Virus record (IMG/VR): IMGVR_UViG_3300028030_000005
Span: 33,646 to 97,645 of that record
Strand: one strand, 5' to 3'
Source: a virus
DNA: 64,000 bases
Shown here: positions 41,657 through 52,065 of the stretch, in pieces
Numbering within the stretch: position 1 is the first letter of the stretch
Layout of the letters: the number at the start of each line of letters is the position of its first letter
Program-made: the position numbers and the translations under genes
Notes under the pieces: generated by a model
Databases searched by the model: none
The model's input: the letters and a program-made list of their open reading frames with translations, nothing else
Told to the model about the DNA's origin: nothing

Positions 41657-42460
41657 TTATAGGTTTATTCTCTTTGGTGGTTGTTTCTTGTTCAGACCAC
41701 TATTGTCGTACCAAGCATATTTCGATATTAGCTTGTTTTTAATCAAGTGTTTGACTACCTTACGACTGTTGATATTTGATTTATATACTACTTCTCGTGG
41801 AACCCATCGTTTTGTATCAACTCCTCGTTTCTGAGCGCTGTAAAACGCTTTGTCTGGTGGAACGTCAACAAATACCAATTTAATGTCGTATCCACGTTTT
41901 TTCAGGTCACGAATCAGCTTTTCTGCTTTTTGTTGTTTAGATAGTGTAGTATCTATTGTGATGTGATATTTGTTTTCAATAGCATCGTGTATTAATACTT
42001 TACTGAGATACGACGATTCACCGTGTACTTTATGTGCTGCTGACTTGTAGTCTTTCTTTATATATTTACTGTATTCGGGTAATTGTTGTTTGATATCATC
42101 GCTATTGATGTACACTGAATTCTCGTCGATTTTACCATAAAACTTTTGATATACGTACGTTTTACCACTTCCTGTTCCTCCAGCAAGAATCACTGCCGTA
42201 GGTCGTTTTTGGTCAGCAACTTTGTTTTTAAAGAAATTGTCGACTATCTTTTTGTGTAGCTTTACTCTTGAAGATGTCCATTCGTCGTTTATCTTGTACA
42301 AATGTTCAGTAGTAGTTTCTCTATACTTCTTTAATTCCGGGTCAACGCTGCCTCCATAAGCAAGTCCTACTCGTTGCAAACGACGATTCAGCCAATTATC
42401 TTTGTAATAACCTTTAATCAGATTTTTTACGTCGCTTTCTATTTTGTTTGTGGATTTCAT
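41657..42460 (-). CDS. Zeta-toxin-type P-loop kinase
   Basis: 267 residues. Walker A AGGTGSGKT (93-101), then YINSDDIKQQLPEY (the base/substrate Asp region of zeta kinases), YHITIDTTLSKQQKAEKLI, VFVDVPPDKAFYSAQKR, and a basic C-terminus. This is the zeta/PezT-like or polynucleotide kinase-like fold: it phosphorylates a small molecule or nucleic acid end. No epsilon-type antitoxin is adjacent; the overlapping 58-residue gene upstream is basic, unlike epsilon. In phages such domains may modify cell-wall precursors or tRNA. Confidence 0.78.
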   Translation of the reverse strand: MKSTNKIESDVKNLIKGYYKDNWLNRRLQRVGLAYGGSVDPELKKYRETTTEHLYKINDEWTSSRVKLHKKIVDNFFKNKVADQKRPTAVILAGGTGSGKTYVYQKFYGKIDENSVYINSDDIKQQLPEYSKYIKKDYKSAAHKVHGESSYLSKVLIHDAIENKYHITIDTTLSKQQKAEKLIRDLKKRGYDIKLVFVDVPPDKAFYSAQKRGVDTKRWVPREVVYKSNINSRKVVKHLIKNKLISKYAWYDNSGLNKKQPPKRINL

Positions 42461-42590
42461 CGAGATGTGGTTTAAGTTGCTTGTAACCTTTCGTCTTGTT
42501 GATTTTGTTGATGGATTCGATATCTGGGGTATCGTCCCAGATATCGTCTCTCATCCACTTTGGTGTTTTACTTGTCTTTTTTGAGTTCAT
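42414..42590 (-). CDS. Small charged protein (58 aa)
   Basis: ATG 42590, TAA 42414. Opens MNSKKTSKTPKWMRDDIWDD and ends in a basic cluster (KQNRKRRKKSD). It overlaps the start of the zeta-type gene by 47 bases and the end of the UVR-motif gene by 23, as many small genes here do. No family recognised; may regulate or accompany the kinase. Confidence 0.55.
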   Translation of the reverse strand: MNSKKTSKTPKWMRDDIWDDTPDIESINKINKTKGYKQLKPHLDEIHKQNRKRRKKSD

Positions 42591-43032
42591 CTAATCGTTT
42601 TTTCAATTCTGCTGCTCGTAGATAGTCCTCACTTTCTACTGCTGATTTTAACTGAGTTTCTAATTGTTCAATTTGTTGTTGTTTTGTCAGCTGTTTGTCG
42701 ATTTGTTGTTTCTTTTCGTCAATCAACTCGTTAATCAACGTTAATTTGCTTACATTTGGTGCTACAAAGTCAGCCATCAAACTCTCCACCTGTGGTGGTA
42801 ATGACATTCCCATTTCTGTTTGAGTGATTTCGAACAAAAAGAAATGTGTTTTTGATGCTGATATCACTTCTGTGAGATAGTCGATTGATTTATCACTTGT
42901 AAAGATTGTTAATGTCAATCCTGTCGAACCAACTATTCTACTGTCAAGAATAAATCCTTCTACCAATTCTCCTGCTATTTCTAAATCAGGGATTGGACTG
43001 AATCTTGCTAAGAAATATGTTTTAATTGTCAT
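42568..43032 (-). CDS. Hypothetical protein with C-terminal UVR-like motif
   Basis: 154 residues. First 80 are a strand-rich domain (KTYFLARFSPIPDLEIAG, GSTGLTLTIFTSDKS). The last about 40 (IEQLETQLKSAVESEDYLRAAEL followed by KKRLDEL) match the UVR motif of UvrB/UvrC and ClpC-type proteins, a helical hairpin for protein-protein contacts. Might bind a host UvrA/Clp-type partner (inference). Confidence 0.68.
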   Translation of the reverse strand: MTIKTYFLARFSPIPDLEIAGELVEGFILDSRIVGSTGLTLTIFTSDKSIDYLTEVISASKTHFFLFEITQTEMGMSLPPQVESLMADFVAPNVSKLTLINELIDEKKQQIDKQLTKQQQIEQLETQLKSAVESEDYLRAAELKKRLDELKKDK

Positions 43033-43042
43033 AGGTCTATTT

Positions 43043-43303
43043 TTATTGAAAGATTTCGTCTTTGTATGAATATAATACGTCCGATTCCTCTACAATATAA
43101 TAGTCAGTGAATTGACGAATTCCGTTGGCTTTATCAAAGTAACTGAGTTGATGTTTTGTTTTGTCTGCTCGAATGTGGTCTCCTACAGATAAATTCCCCA
43201 CATATCCATCAGGAAGCTTTTCGATTTGATATTGCATTATTCGTTGACGTGATACGAGTAAATGTCCGCGTCCTACCTTGATGTTGTCTAAATTTAGTTT
43301 CAT
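43043..43303 (-). CDS. Hypothetical protein (86 aa)
   Basis: Small beta-rich protein (VGRGHLLVSRQRIMQY, PDGYVGNLSVGDHI) with an acidic end (VEESDVLYSYKDEIFQ). First gene after operator-type promoter P2, so probably expressed in the same phase as the other P-class operons. No family recognised. Confidence 0.65.
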   Translation of the reverse strand: MKLNLDNIKVGRGHLLVSRQRIMQYQIEKLPDGYVGNLSVGDHIRADKTKHQLSYFDKANGIRQFTDYYIVEESDVLYSYKDEIFQ

Positions 43304-43334
43304 TTGATTAGTTTTTTTATTGATTTCTACACCA

Positions 43335-43357
43335 TAAAGATACTACATAGTTATCTT

Positions 43358-43365
<8 letters not shown>
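43335..43365 (-). promoter_or_regulatory. Operator-type promoter P2
   Basis: Minus strand TTG (43365-43363), 20 bases, TATCTTTA (43342-43335), then the shared leader GGTGTAGAAATCAAT. Perfect dyad AAAGATA-N9-TATCTTT (43336-43358). Confidence 0.82.
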
Positions 43366-45589
<2,224 letters not shown>

Positions 45590-45597
<8 letters not shown>

Positions 45598-46336
45598 ATT
45601 GAAACGTTATGTAATCGCTTCCGTCAAATTGAATCTTTTTCAAACGTCCTTCCTCAACTACCGACGTAAATGTGGTAGTTGAGTTGGAACCGGAATCTGA
45701 TACTTGACATTGGATAGGTAGGTTGCTTGAAAGATAGAATGCTATATCAATCCCTACTCCCGACCATCGTTCGTTGAAATCACTACATACGTTTATAAAT
45801 GGATTTTTGTCGTCTGTATATAGATACGTAATTGTTTGTACTACTTGTCCGTTTTGATAGGTTTGTATTGATTGTAGATTGTTGTTATCCCAATTAAAAA
45901 CCTTTGTTTGAAGTAGTTGTCCGGCATTACTATAACTTCTCTGTTCGGCAATTTTATTGTTGTTTAAATAATATATTTTGGTCAAATTTAACTGATTGTT
46001 TTCCTTATATGTTTTGATTATTGAATCAGCTTGATATTGATACGTGATTGTAGTTGTTAGTCCTCCTCCTGATATTTGTTTTTGAATGATTAGACCAGCA
46101 GAATCTGTGATTTCAGTCACGTCACTTACTGATTGAAATCCGGAAATCACGTCGTTTGTGTACATCACATTGAATACTTTGTCGTTGTCATCACTGAATA
46201 CAACTGTCTTCAATTTGATATCGGAATTCTGAGCTCGTTGTTGAACAACGTCGTCTTGTTTTTGACAACTTGTGGTTGTCATTGTCATAATCACTGCTAT
46301 AATCAGTGTTAATAGGTAAAAAAATCTTGTTTTCAT
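45590..46336 (-). CDS. Surface lipoprotein, Bacteroidota-type
   Basis: 248 residues. Signal MKTRFFYLLTLIIAVIMTM then lipobox TTTSC with Cys24. The next residues Q-K-Q-D-D resemble the lipoprotein export signal (Lys/Gln plus Asp/Glu pair) that sends Bacteroidota lipoproteins to the cell surface. The mature part is beta-rich with repeated Y-x-N/Q strands (TTITYQYQADSIIKTY, KIYYLNNNKIAEQRSYSN), like YD/RHS-type or DUF4595-like lipoproteins. Expression with chaperonin genes; could block superinfecting phages at the surface (inference). Confidence 0.8.
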
Positions 46337-46422
46337 ATTGATTTGTTTTTAAAATTAATTTCTTGTTTCTGATTGAACAGTGGCTTTATCCACCAATAAC
46401 ATCTTTTTTCATTCTAATCGAT

Positions 46423-46665
46423 TTAAGGTTGAGTATTACGGTCTTTGTTTATGCAACACTTTTTATATTTCTTTCCACTTCCACAAGGACAAGGTTCGTT
46501 TCGACCTATCTTTGGTTCGGTTCGAACTTTAACAAATTTTCCACGAATCCGTCGTGGTGGTGCAAAATAAGGTATGTCACGAGCTATCGGCATTACTTGC
46601 ATCACTGTTTCTGTGAATTTGCGTAGATAAGCATCGTCTCCTGTTATAATTGCTTTTTGTTCCAT
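46423..46665 (-). CDS. SEC-C motif protein (80 aa)
   Basis: The C-terminal segment [20 protein letters not shown] is an exact SEC-C motif (CxCxSGKKYKxCC), the zinc-binding tail of SecA that contacts SecB and ribosomes. The N-terminal 50 residues are helical then basic. A free SEC-C protein may bind ribosomes or the Sec machinery, possibly helping the lipoprotein encoded next door (inference). One-base overlap with the previous gene. Confidence 0.82.
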   Translation of the reverse strand: MEQKAIITGDDAYLRKFTETVMQVMPIARDIPYFAPPRRIRGKFVKVRTEPKIGRNEPCPCGSGKKYKKCCINKDRNTQP

Positions 46666-46895
46666 TATCCAAATATTTGTTCGGTTGCTATATCACTATC
46701 CATCACACTTGCTTGTAATCCTAATGAAGCACTACTTCCAAAACACCTTACTCTCTTATCGTTAGTATTGATTTCGCAAAATCCTGCTGTAACTGGAGCA
46801 AGATGTTTAAATTCAGAATGTTGAATTTCAGGTGAGAATATCACGATTCTCTCGTTCCGAAACAACCCTATTCTTATGTATTTTAGTTTTTTCAT
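46665..46895 (-). CDS. Hypothetical protein (76 aa)
   Basis: Starts with [21 protein letters not shown], a beta hairpin, then a His/Phe segment ([12 protein letters not shown]) and a Gly/Ser-rich end. Compact operon member with 1-4 base overlaps. Looks like a small nucleotide- or macrodomain-adjacent protein only by its KKLKYI opening, which recurs in the macrodomain gene; no real family recognised. Confidence 0.6.
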   Translation of the reverse strand: MKKLKYIRIGLFRNERIVIFSPEIQHSEFKHLAPVTAGFCEINTNDKRVRCFGSSASLGLQASVMDSDIATEQIFG

Positions 46896-47131
46896 CGAAT
46901 GTCATTTTTTCTCTTTACTTCGTCATACAATGCTCGTAACGCTTGTTTTTGAGTGACGTAAATTCTATCGTAGTCTCTTTCAGGTAACTCATCATCAATT
47001 CTGTCAATAGCCATCGTATTGGTTGTAGTACAGTATCTGTTTATTCCTCTAATGTCGAATCCTATACGATAGTGTCCTTTACCCAAAAATGTGTGTCCTA
47101 AGTAGCGATTCTCTAATTGTTTTGTTGTCAT
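46892..47131 (-). CDS. Hypothetical protein (79 aa)
   Basis: Beta-rich N-terminal half (RYLGHTFLGKGHYRIGFDIRG) and charged helical C-terminal half (YVTQKQALRALYDEVKRK). First gene after operator-type promoter P3, which also drives the SEC-C, lipoprotein and chaperonin genes. No family recognised. Confidence 0.65.
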   Translation of the reverse strand: MTTKQLENRYLGHTFLGKGHYRIGFDIRGINRYCTTTNTMAIDRIDDELPERDYDRIYVTQKQALRALYDEVKRKNDIR

Positions 47132-47158
47132 CTTGATTTATTTTTGATTTCTACACCA

Positions 47159-47189
47159 TAAAGATACCCATTTTATATCTTTCAGACAA
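47159..47189 (-). promoter_or_regulatory. Operator-type promoter P3
   Basis: Minus strand TTG (47189-47187), 20 bases, TATCTTTA (47166-47159), then leader GGTGTAGAAATCAA. Perfect dyad AAAGATA-N9-TATCTTT (47160-47182). Drives the lipoprotein/GroES-like/GroEL operon. Confidence 0.82.
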
Positions 47190-47197
47190 CAGTTTGG

Positions 47198-47485
47198 TTA
47201 TTTATTTTGATTCAGGTGTCCGTCTGCTGACGCTTTTAGTCGTTTTTCAATCCACATTGATACCGTCATTCCGTACGTACTTCCAAGTACTGTTCCAACA
47301 ATATATGGAATGAATAACATAAAGCTCATATCACTCAATACCAGTTCTCGAAATGTCAAAAACCAAATTGAGTTACTGAATGTTGCTGCTATCAGGTGGT
47401 ACGTTTTGTTGTTTCGATTACGGGACCTACTTACCACACTAAAACTTACACTTTGAATAAATGCTAATATTAAAATCTTTATCAT
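47198..47485 (-). CDS. Membrane protein (95 aa), crossover-type
   Basis: Start ATG 47485 gives an ATGA overlap with the upstream gene; an upstream TTG (47524) is less likely. Two to three hydrophobic segments: IKILILAFIQSVSFSVV, LIAATFSNSIWFLTFRELV, FMLFIPYIVGTVLGSTYGM, then a charged end. Arrangement like small helix-hairpin transport-type membrane proteins. Last gene of the P4 operon. Function unknown. Confidence 0.62.
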   Translation of the reverse strand: MIKILILAFIQSVSFSVVSRSRNRNNKTYHLIAATFSNSIWFLTFRELVLSDMSFMLFIPYIVGTVLGSTYGMTVSMWIEKRLKASADGHLNQNK

Positions 47486-47841
47486 TTTGTTATATATATT
47501 TGTGAATCTGGATGTTGACGACAATTGTTAAGATAGTCCTCAACGAATTGTAATAAGTCGTCGTACGTTCCCCATCCATTTTCTGGTTGATATTTTAATA
47601 ATTTGTCTTTTTTACGTTTTAATTTTTTTAATCCTTTCTCAAGGTATGGAATTGCTTTTTCAGCAGTATCTACACCGAGCTTTTCTGGTTTCCACATCAC
47701 TTTATACAATTTTGCTTTCTTAGCCATTTTATTTAGATTGTGAGTGATGTTTCTCTCCCATACTACATCATCATAAATAACACATACGTTATTATCTCCA
47801 CACCTTTGTGGTTGGTAGAATAGTTCAATTGATAAGCTCAT
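47482..47841 (-). CDS. Hypothetical protein (119 aa)
   Basis: Begins SLSIELFYQPQRCGDNNVCVIYDD and has an ITHNLNKMAKKAKLYKVMW segment that reads like a common phage small-protein core, then a basic coiled coil (GLKKLKRKKDKLLKYQ) and an acidic helix. ATG 47841 overlaps the glycosyltransferase stop. An internal ATG at 47727 could give an 81-residue form. Function unknown. Confidence 0.65.
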   Translation of the reverse strand: MSLSIELFYQPQRCGDNNVCVIYDDVVWERNITHNLNKMAKKAKLYKVMWKPEKLGVDTAEKAIPYLEKGLKKLKRKKDKLLKYQPENGWGTYDDLLQFVEDYLNNCRQHPDSQIYITK

Positions 47842-48686
47842 TATCTTATGTATTTATTTAGATTGATTTCTAATTGTTTGTGTACTGATGGAAATAACGA
47901 CCTAAGCTCATCGTCGAACTTACGTTGGTTGATATCGTCATATTTCGAGTATCCGTAATAATGATAATATCCGTGTCTTTGTTCCCAGCTTCGCTGGGCT
48001 TTTTGAGTCATTCCACTTGTTAGAAATTTTGGTTTGATTCCGAGTTTTTCTAATCCTAAACGAATCCCCCATTGCTCAATTACAGCATTCGGGTCGAGTT
48101 TGTTTTGGAGAAATTTATATCCAAGTGACTTCTGACTTTGACGATATAGTAGTAGTGTTTCATCAACACTTTTAAGTACTTCTCGAAACATAGCACTGTT
48201 ACCAACCGATATGATTCCACAATTGACACACCACATATCGCTCGGTTGCCACCACTTAATCGTATCGTTTTGTCTTATCTGACGAAACATACTCAACCAA
48301 GGAGTGTAATGATGATGGAAGTTTTCAGTTTCGTATCGGTCGAACATCACTTGCTCAGTAGAGAGTTCGATTGGTTTTCTCATCACAAAGTCAGCATCTA
48401 TATGAACATACGAACCTATTTGATGACGAATTGTGTTAATTTTTGTCATAGCCCAAACGTCAGGTGGGACCGGATTGTCTATCAATACAGTTTCTACTGG
48501 TATTCCTTCAAACATAGCTAATGTCAACTCATCTCCGTAAATCACAATATCGTGGTACCATTGATTGGTCCAGCTCACAGACAAAGCAAATAGTCGAAAC
48601 GTCTTTTCCAACACTTGTTTCGTATCCTTCATTCCCCATCGAGCATTTCGTAATGCTGCTGTATCCATACTATATATTATTCTCAT
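47841..48686 (-). CDS. GT-A type glycosyltransferase-like protein 2
   Basis: 281 residues, paralogue of the 2548-3333 protein: same start (IIYSMDTAALRNARW), DxD motif in YVHIDADFVMRKPI (residues 93-106, DAD 97-99) and same end (HYYGYSKYDDINQRKFDDEL). Likely transfers a sugar to a phage or host molecule. It is coupled to a nucleotidyltransferase-like gene and a nuclease, in the P4 operon rather than with structural genes, so the two copies probably act at different times. Confidence 0.75.
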   Translation of the reverse strand: MRIIYSMDTAALRNARWGMKDTKQVLEKTFRLFALSVSWTNQWYHDIVIYGDELTLAMFEGIPVETVLIDNPVPPDVWAMTKINTIRHQIGSYVHIDADFVMRKPIELSTEQVMFDRYETENFHHHYTPWLSMFRQIRQNDTIKWWQPSDMWCVNCGIISVGNSAMFREVLKSVDETLLLYRQSQKSLGYKFLQNKLDPNAVIEQWGIRLGLEKLGIKPKFLTSGMTQKAQRSWEQRHGYYHYYGYSKYDDINQRKFDDELRSLFPSVHKQLEINLNKYIR

Positions 48687-49155
48687 AAAGTCGGTAAAAT
48701 GTTAGTCGTTTTTGGTGCTTTCTTTTTCTGTGGTCACTAATTGGTAGTGTTAGTGCTTTGCTATGTTGTTGTTTTCGTTCGTCGCTTGATTGATGACGAA
48801 TTTTCCAACATCCCTTATCATACAATACCGTTTTCTCTTTGATAGGTTGCTTCTTGACAAAGATATCGACATTACATCCATATATAAATGTGTAATATTC
48901 GTCTATCACATTTTGTCGGTAAATTCCTTCTACCTTTCGTAAGAAATAGTGTTTTTGTAATACTTTGAGTTGTTGTGGAGTAATCGTGATATCGACGTCG
49001 TGTGGAACGAAGTATTCAGTTTGTTTACATATATTGAGATAATCAGCTATCGAACCAGACAATATGTATTCGTCTGAAAATAGCTGTTGTAAAACAAACA
49101 ACGTTGTTTTAATCTCTAATGGTAGTCGGTTTATTTCAATTGCTGTGTTATCCAT
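48670..49155 (-). CDS. Nucleotidyltransferase-like protein
   Basis: 161 residues. LSGSIADYLNICKQ followed by HDVDITITPQQLKVL has the G-S-x10-12-D-x-D layout of the minimal nucleotidyltransferase fold (AbiEii-like or sugar/phosphocholine transferases), with a third acidic position in NVDIFVKK. The C-terminus is basic. Could transfer a nucleotide or phospho-sugar to protein, RNA or sugar. Overlaps the glycosyltransferase start by 17 bases, suggesting joint action. Confidence 0.62.
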   Translation of the reverse strand: MDNTAIEINRLPLEIKTTLFVLQQLFSDEYILSGSIADYLNICKQTEYFVPHDVDITITPQQLKVLQKHYFLRKVEGIYRQNVIDEYYTFIYGCNVDIFVKKQPIKEKTVLYDKGCWKIRHQSSDERKQQHSKALTLPISDHRKRKHQKRLTFYRLYENNI

Positions 49156-49610
49156 CTGTACATTATACTTCGGTAAATTTTTGTTTGGTCATCTTGTGAT
49201 AATTCGTGGTCAGTTAGCTTCTTTGCTCGTTTAATCGTTCGACACGATAGGTTCTCTCGTACATATATCAATCCAGCGTAATCTGGTACCTCGTTTTTGT
49301 CAACCATTCCTTCTGGTACGACATAGTAGAATTTGTATATCTTTCCTCGGTACCCATTCGTCATTCTACTGTGTTTTGGTTTCTTTCTATCTTGAAAGAA
49401 GTCAGACCTACTGATTTTCAACTCGTATTCAATCAGTTTATCTTGTTTAGTCACTACAAGGAAATCAATCTCGTGTTCTATCTGACTCGTTCGTAACGAT
49501 ACTATTTTCTGATGAAATTGGTATTGTATCATCGCTTTCTCCAATTGACGGGTAGAAAGCTTGACAAACTGACGCTTTAACTTGTTGTTCGATTTTGGTT
49601 TTTTGTTCAT
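49131..49610 (-). CDS. PD-(D/E)XK nuclease, MmcB-like
   Basis: 159 residues. Core EHEIDFLVVTKQDKLIEYEL then KIS: E..D and the E-x-K pair (IEYELK) with following SDFFQDRKK match the PD-(D/E)XK fold of MmcB-type nucleases. Further on YKFYYVVPEGMVDKNEVPDYAGLIYV is the usual fourth-strand region. Likely a DNA endonuclease or repair factor. Start: ATG 49610 overlaps the previous gene by 146 bases; ATG 49532 (MIQYQFHQ) is an alternative with less overlap. Confidence 0.72.
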   Translation of the reverse strand: MNKKPKSNNKLKRQFVKLSTRQLEKAMIQYQFHQKIVSLRTSQIEHEIDFLVVTKQDKLIEYELKISRSDFFQDRKKPKHSRMTNGYRGKIYKFYYVVPEGMVDKNEVPDYAGLIYVRENLSCRTIKRAKKLTDHELSQDDQTKIYRSIMYRWITQQLK

Positions 49611-49737
49611 TTGTTAATCTTTCAACTATATAATGGTCCCTCCACTCAATCTGACATTTGGTACCTACTTTTCTAAATTTCAATATCCATCCGTCGTATA
49701 GGTCACAATCTTGATATGTTGTCCATTGTGTTTTCAT
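49465..49737 (-). CDS. Hypothetical protein (90 aa)
   Basis: ATG 49737 overlaps the stop of the terminase-like gene (ATGA). Residues 1-45 (TTYQDCDLYDGWILKFRKVG, IEWRDHYIVERL) look like a genuine small beta domain; residues after 50 are polar and low in structure and lie in the overlap with the nuclease gene. The true 3' limit is uncertain, but the start is well coupled. No family recognised. Confidence 0.5.
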   Translation of the reverse strand: MKTQWTTYQDCDLYDGWILKFRKVGTKCQIEWRDHYIVERLTNEQKTKIEQQVKASVCQAFYPSIGESDDTIPISSENSIVTNESDRTRD

Positions 49738-50819
49738 TTTTGTACATTTTCAACTCTTGCTTGTGCTTTTTCAACATTTCTCTTACGCTCACGTAATTTC
49801 ATCATTAGTCGTTGTTTTGTTGTCATAGCTTGTTTTTTGACGGTAGGTTCGGGTTCGTCCCACTTTTGTAATTCCAGGTTGGTGTCCCCTGTTTTATGTT
49901 GTTGTTTAATCTTATCCCAATTATATACCATTGAGCTCGGAAATACAACTTCATCTTGTTCGTCATCGGGACGTACAAACCCACTGTATTTTGCATAGTA
50001 GGAATTATGTAACCTACTTATAAGGAACCTGGGATTGATATTCATTCGAGCAGCCACCCTTGCTACGATGATGTCGTTGATTGTCAGTCCCTTCATCACT
50101 TCATCCTGAATGTGGTGGTTGATAGTGATTTCAAGTTGAGCTGTGATATTGTGGTCTATCTTGATTCGCTTGTCTTCTACTTCATCACGAATTGCTCGTA
50201 ATGTCTGAAGCATTAGTTGGTAGTCAGATTTGCTTTGAGTTTGTTCGTACTTATGTTTTCTGCTGGTGTACATATATACCAACTCCTCGAGACGTCCCTT
50301 CTTATGAGCTAACCTAATATCGTCGATTTTCTGTTGGAACCTACTTTGAGCTTTCTTTATTTCCTTGTGATGACGCTTCTTGAAATTGATTAAAGTGCTT
50401 ATAGGGACATCGTATCCCCATTCAACTGTGATAATCTTATGTACTTCCTCGTTGGTCAGCATTCGTCCGAATAATGCAACTATCTCAGCTTGTCTCTCGT
50501 CGAGTAAACCTATATTGAGTTGATTGACGAAGTTCGATTTTCTAATACCGAACGCTTTGTGTTTGAGATTGGTAGCTTTGTTGTGTATTATCTTTACTGC
50601 TCGTACACGTCTGTTGATTTCATCTTGTTCGTCTAATGGTAGGTGTGTGATTTGTTTTGCTATTTGTGCAATTGGACGAAATGGGTCTATCACTAAATTG
50701 TTATCACTCGTTTGTATCAGTCTTTCTGGATAATGTAGTGCAGGCATAGCCTGGTATTTCTGCCAAGCATCGTATGCAATTTTATCTTTTATTTGACTTT
50801 CATCAAGTAGGTTGCTCAT
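49734..50819 (-). CDS. Terminase small subunit-like DNA-binding protein
   Basis: 361 residues. Around 125-165: DERQAEIVALFGRMLTNEEVH, then WGYDVPISTLINFKKRH, reads as a helix-turn-helix followed by the long central helix (RFQQKIDDIRLAHKKGRLEEL) seen in terminase small subunits. The C-terminal third is basic. It would recognise the packaging site and load the large subunit, which is not in this window. First gene after promoter P4. An unrelated DNA-binding role remains possible. Confidence 0.55.
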   Translation of the reverse strand: MSNLLDESQIKDKIAYDAWQKYQAMPALHYPERLIQTSDNNLVIDPFRPIAQIAKQITHLPLDEQDEINRRVRAVKIIHNKATNLKHKAFGIRKSNFVNQLNIGLLDERQAEIVALFGRMLTNEEVHKIITVEWGYDVPISTLINFKKRHHKEIKKAQSRFQQKIDDIRLAHKKGRLEELVYMYTSRKHKYEQTQSKSDYQLMLQTLRAIRDEVEDKRIKIDHNITAQLEITINHHIQDEVMKGLTINDIIVARVAARMNINPRFLISRLHNSYYAKYSGFVRPDDEQDEVVFPSSMVYNWDKIKQQHKTGDTNLELQKWDEPEPTVKKQAMTTKQRLMMKLRERKRNVEKAQARVENVQK

Positions 50820-50841
50820 AGGGTGTAGGGACTTAATATCA

Positions 50842-50872
50842 CAAAGATAACAAAATTATATCTGACTAACAA
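50842..50872 (-). promoter_or_regulatory. Operator-type promoter P4
   Basis: Minus strand TTG (50872-50870), 20 bases, TATCTTTG (50849-50842), full -7 consensus. The dyad is imperfect (TCAGATA-N9-TATCTTT). The -33 box overlaps the end of the upstream gene. Leader differs from P2/P3/P5/P6. Confidence 0.72.
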
Positions 50873-51138
50873 CACTGTGATTCGTAGTGTTCACACTGTG
50901 ATATCAGATTGAATTGTACTTCAGGTTGAAATATCTGTTTTGTCTTATCACAATGTACAACTACTTCTCTGTCAGTATGATTTGTTGATTTTGTTAGATT
51001 TGATAAGTACTCTATCCAGTCCTGAAATGAGACTGTAACTCGTAGGTTACTACACACTAAACACAAGGAATCAGGACTAAATAGCCCTGATTCGATGAGT
51101 AATTTGTTTTGTTTTACTTGTTTTTTCTGTTTTGCCAT
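50866..51138 (-). CDS. Cys-rich hypothetical protein (90 aa)
   Basis: Basic start (AKQKKQVKQNKLL), then CLVC (about 26-29), VVHCDK and a Cys/His end (ISQCEHYESQCC): a likely zinc-binding site. Overlaps the HNH-like gene by 25 bases. No family recognised; possibly a DNA- or RNA-binding accessory. Confidence 0.6.
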   Translation of the reverse strand: MAKQKKQVKQNKLLIESGLFSPDSLCLVCSNLRVTVSFQDWIEYLSNLTKSTNHTDREVVVHCDKTKQIFQPEVQFNLISQCEHYESQCC

Positions 51139-51578
51139 TTTGAACTGAGTTTATATACTTCAGGATTTCCGTGTTGTTTTTGTAGCTCAGTACTTTTATC
51201 TGCTCCTGTTTGGAATGTTAAGTTTGATAAGTTGTTGTTCAATGTATCTCCATCGATGTGAAGTGAATACCAATTTTTATATGTTTTCTTTCGATATTTT
51301 TGTTGAACGGTTACTTTAAAATCCTCCCATCCTACGTAGAATGCCTTTAGTACTTCACGTGCTACTTGATATTTACGTCTTTTACCTCTACACGTTACTT
51401 CAAATGCGAGATATCCGGGTTTTGATTCCCATAGTCTCATTTGTTTTCCGTCGTGTTTTCTTTTTACATTACCTAAATTCGAAATCAGATAATCACCACA
51501 GTCACTTACTGGTCTGTAGATTTCGATTTGGTGTTGCGATTTTGTTAAGTCGGATTTGTTTTTTAATCTCGGTTTCAT
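51114..51578 (-). CDS. NUMOD4/HNH-type homing endonuclease-like protein
   Basis: 154 residues. EIYRPVSDCGDYLISNLGNVKR matches the NUMOD4 opening (Y.ISN.G.V+), and SLHIDGDTLNNNLSNLTFQ matches the HNH core (H-x-D-x-D...N-N-x-L-x-N-L), although the first His of the usual His pair is Leu/Ser. Probably a free-standing homing-type endonuclease, a mobile gene common in large phages. Whether the changed His leaves it active is unclear. Transcribed from P5. Confidence 0.75.
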   Translation of the reverse strand: MKPRLKNKSDLTKSQHQIEIYRPVSDCGDYLISNLGNVKRKHDGKQMRLWESKPGYLAFEVTCRGKRRKYQVAREVLKAFYVGWEDFKVTVQQKYRKKTYKNWYSLHIDGDTLNNNLSNLTFQTGADKSTELQKQHGNPEVYKLSSKWQNRKNK

Positions 51579-51608
51579 AGTGTATAATTTTTATTGATTT
51601 CTACACCA

Positions 51609-51639
51609 TAAAGATACCCTACTTATATCTTTTATGCAA
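51609..51639 (-). promoter_or_regulatory. Operator-type promoter P5
   Basis: Minus strand TTG (51639-51637), 20 bases, TATCTTTA (51616-51609), then leader GGTGTAGAAATCAAT. Perfect dyad AAAGATA-N9-TATCTTT (51610-51632). Confidence 0.82.
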
Positions 51640-51651
51640 CGATTTTTGTAA

Positions 51652-52065
51652 TTATTTTTTCCAAATCAATCTATCAGCCAATAAAAGTTTGGTTATATTA
51701 TGAGCAGGCTGTATTTGTTTTGGAGAGTGTTCTTGTATATTGTTCTTACTAATCCTTTCTCCTTTACTATTTATTACAATAACTTCACAATCTTGCTCTA
51801 AGCTGAAAAACTGAACGCAGTTTGTTGAGAAGCTATCGTTCCTACTCAATCCCTCTATGTAAGACACTTCTGTTCCGTCAGTAAAATCCCAATGAATCGT
51901 TATTATTCGGTCACTTTGTGGCAACATCTCTCCGAGTAAGTCGATTTCTCCGTGTTCCGATATTTGGTCGAAGTGTTCGTTAACTAATTTCAGTAGTGCT
52001 GAGTGCTCGTCTTGTGCTTGTATTTCAATCACGTTGGTGTTTATTAAAAATCCGTATGTTTTCAT
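51652..52065 (-). CDS. Hypothetical protein (138 aa)
   Basis: ATG 52065 gives an ATGA overlap with the upstream gene; an upstream TTG is less likely. KTYGFLINTNVIEIQAQDEHSALLKL looks like a small alpha/beta fold used in several phage proteins, then VIVINSKGERISKN near the end. Last gene of the P6 operon. Function unknown. Confidence 0.62.
   Translation of the reverse strand: MKTYGFLINTNVIEIQAQDEHSALLKLVNEHFDQISEHGEIDLLGEMLPQSDRIITIHWDFTDGTEVSYIEGLSRNDSFSTNCVQFFSLEQDCEVIVINSKGERISKNNIQEHSPKQIQPAHNITKLLLADRLIWKK

Noticed and set aside
49465-49610. Extended overlap as proof that one of the two genes is false
   Set aside because: Both start regions are well coupled to neighbours; shorter starts reduce the overlap, so I kept both with lower confidence.
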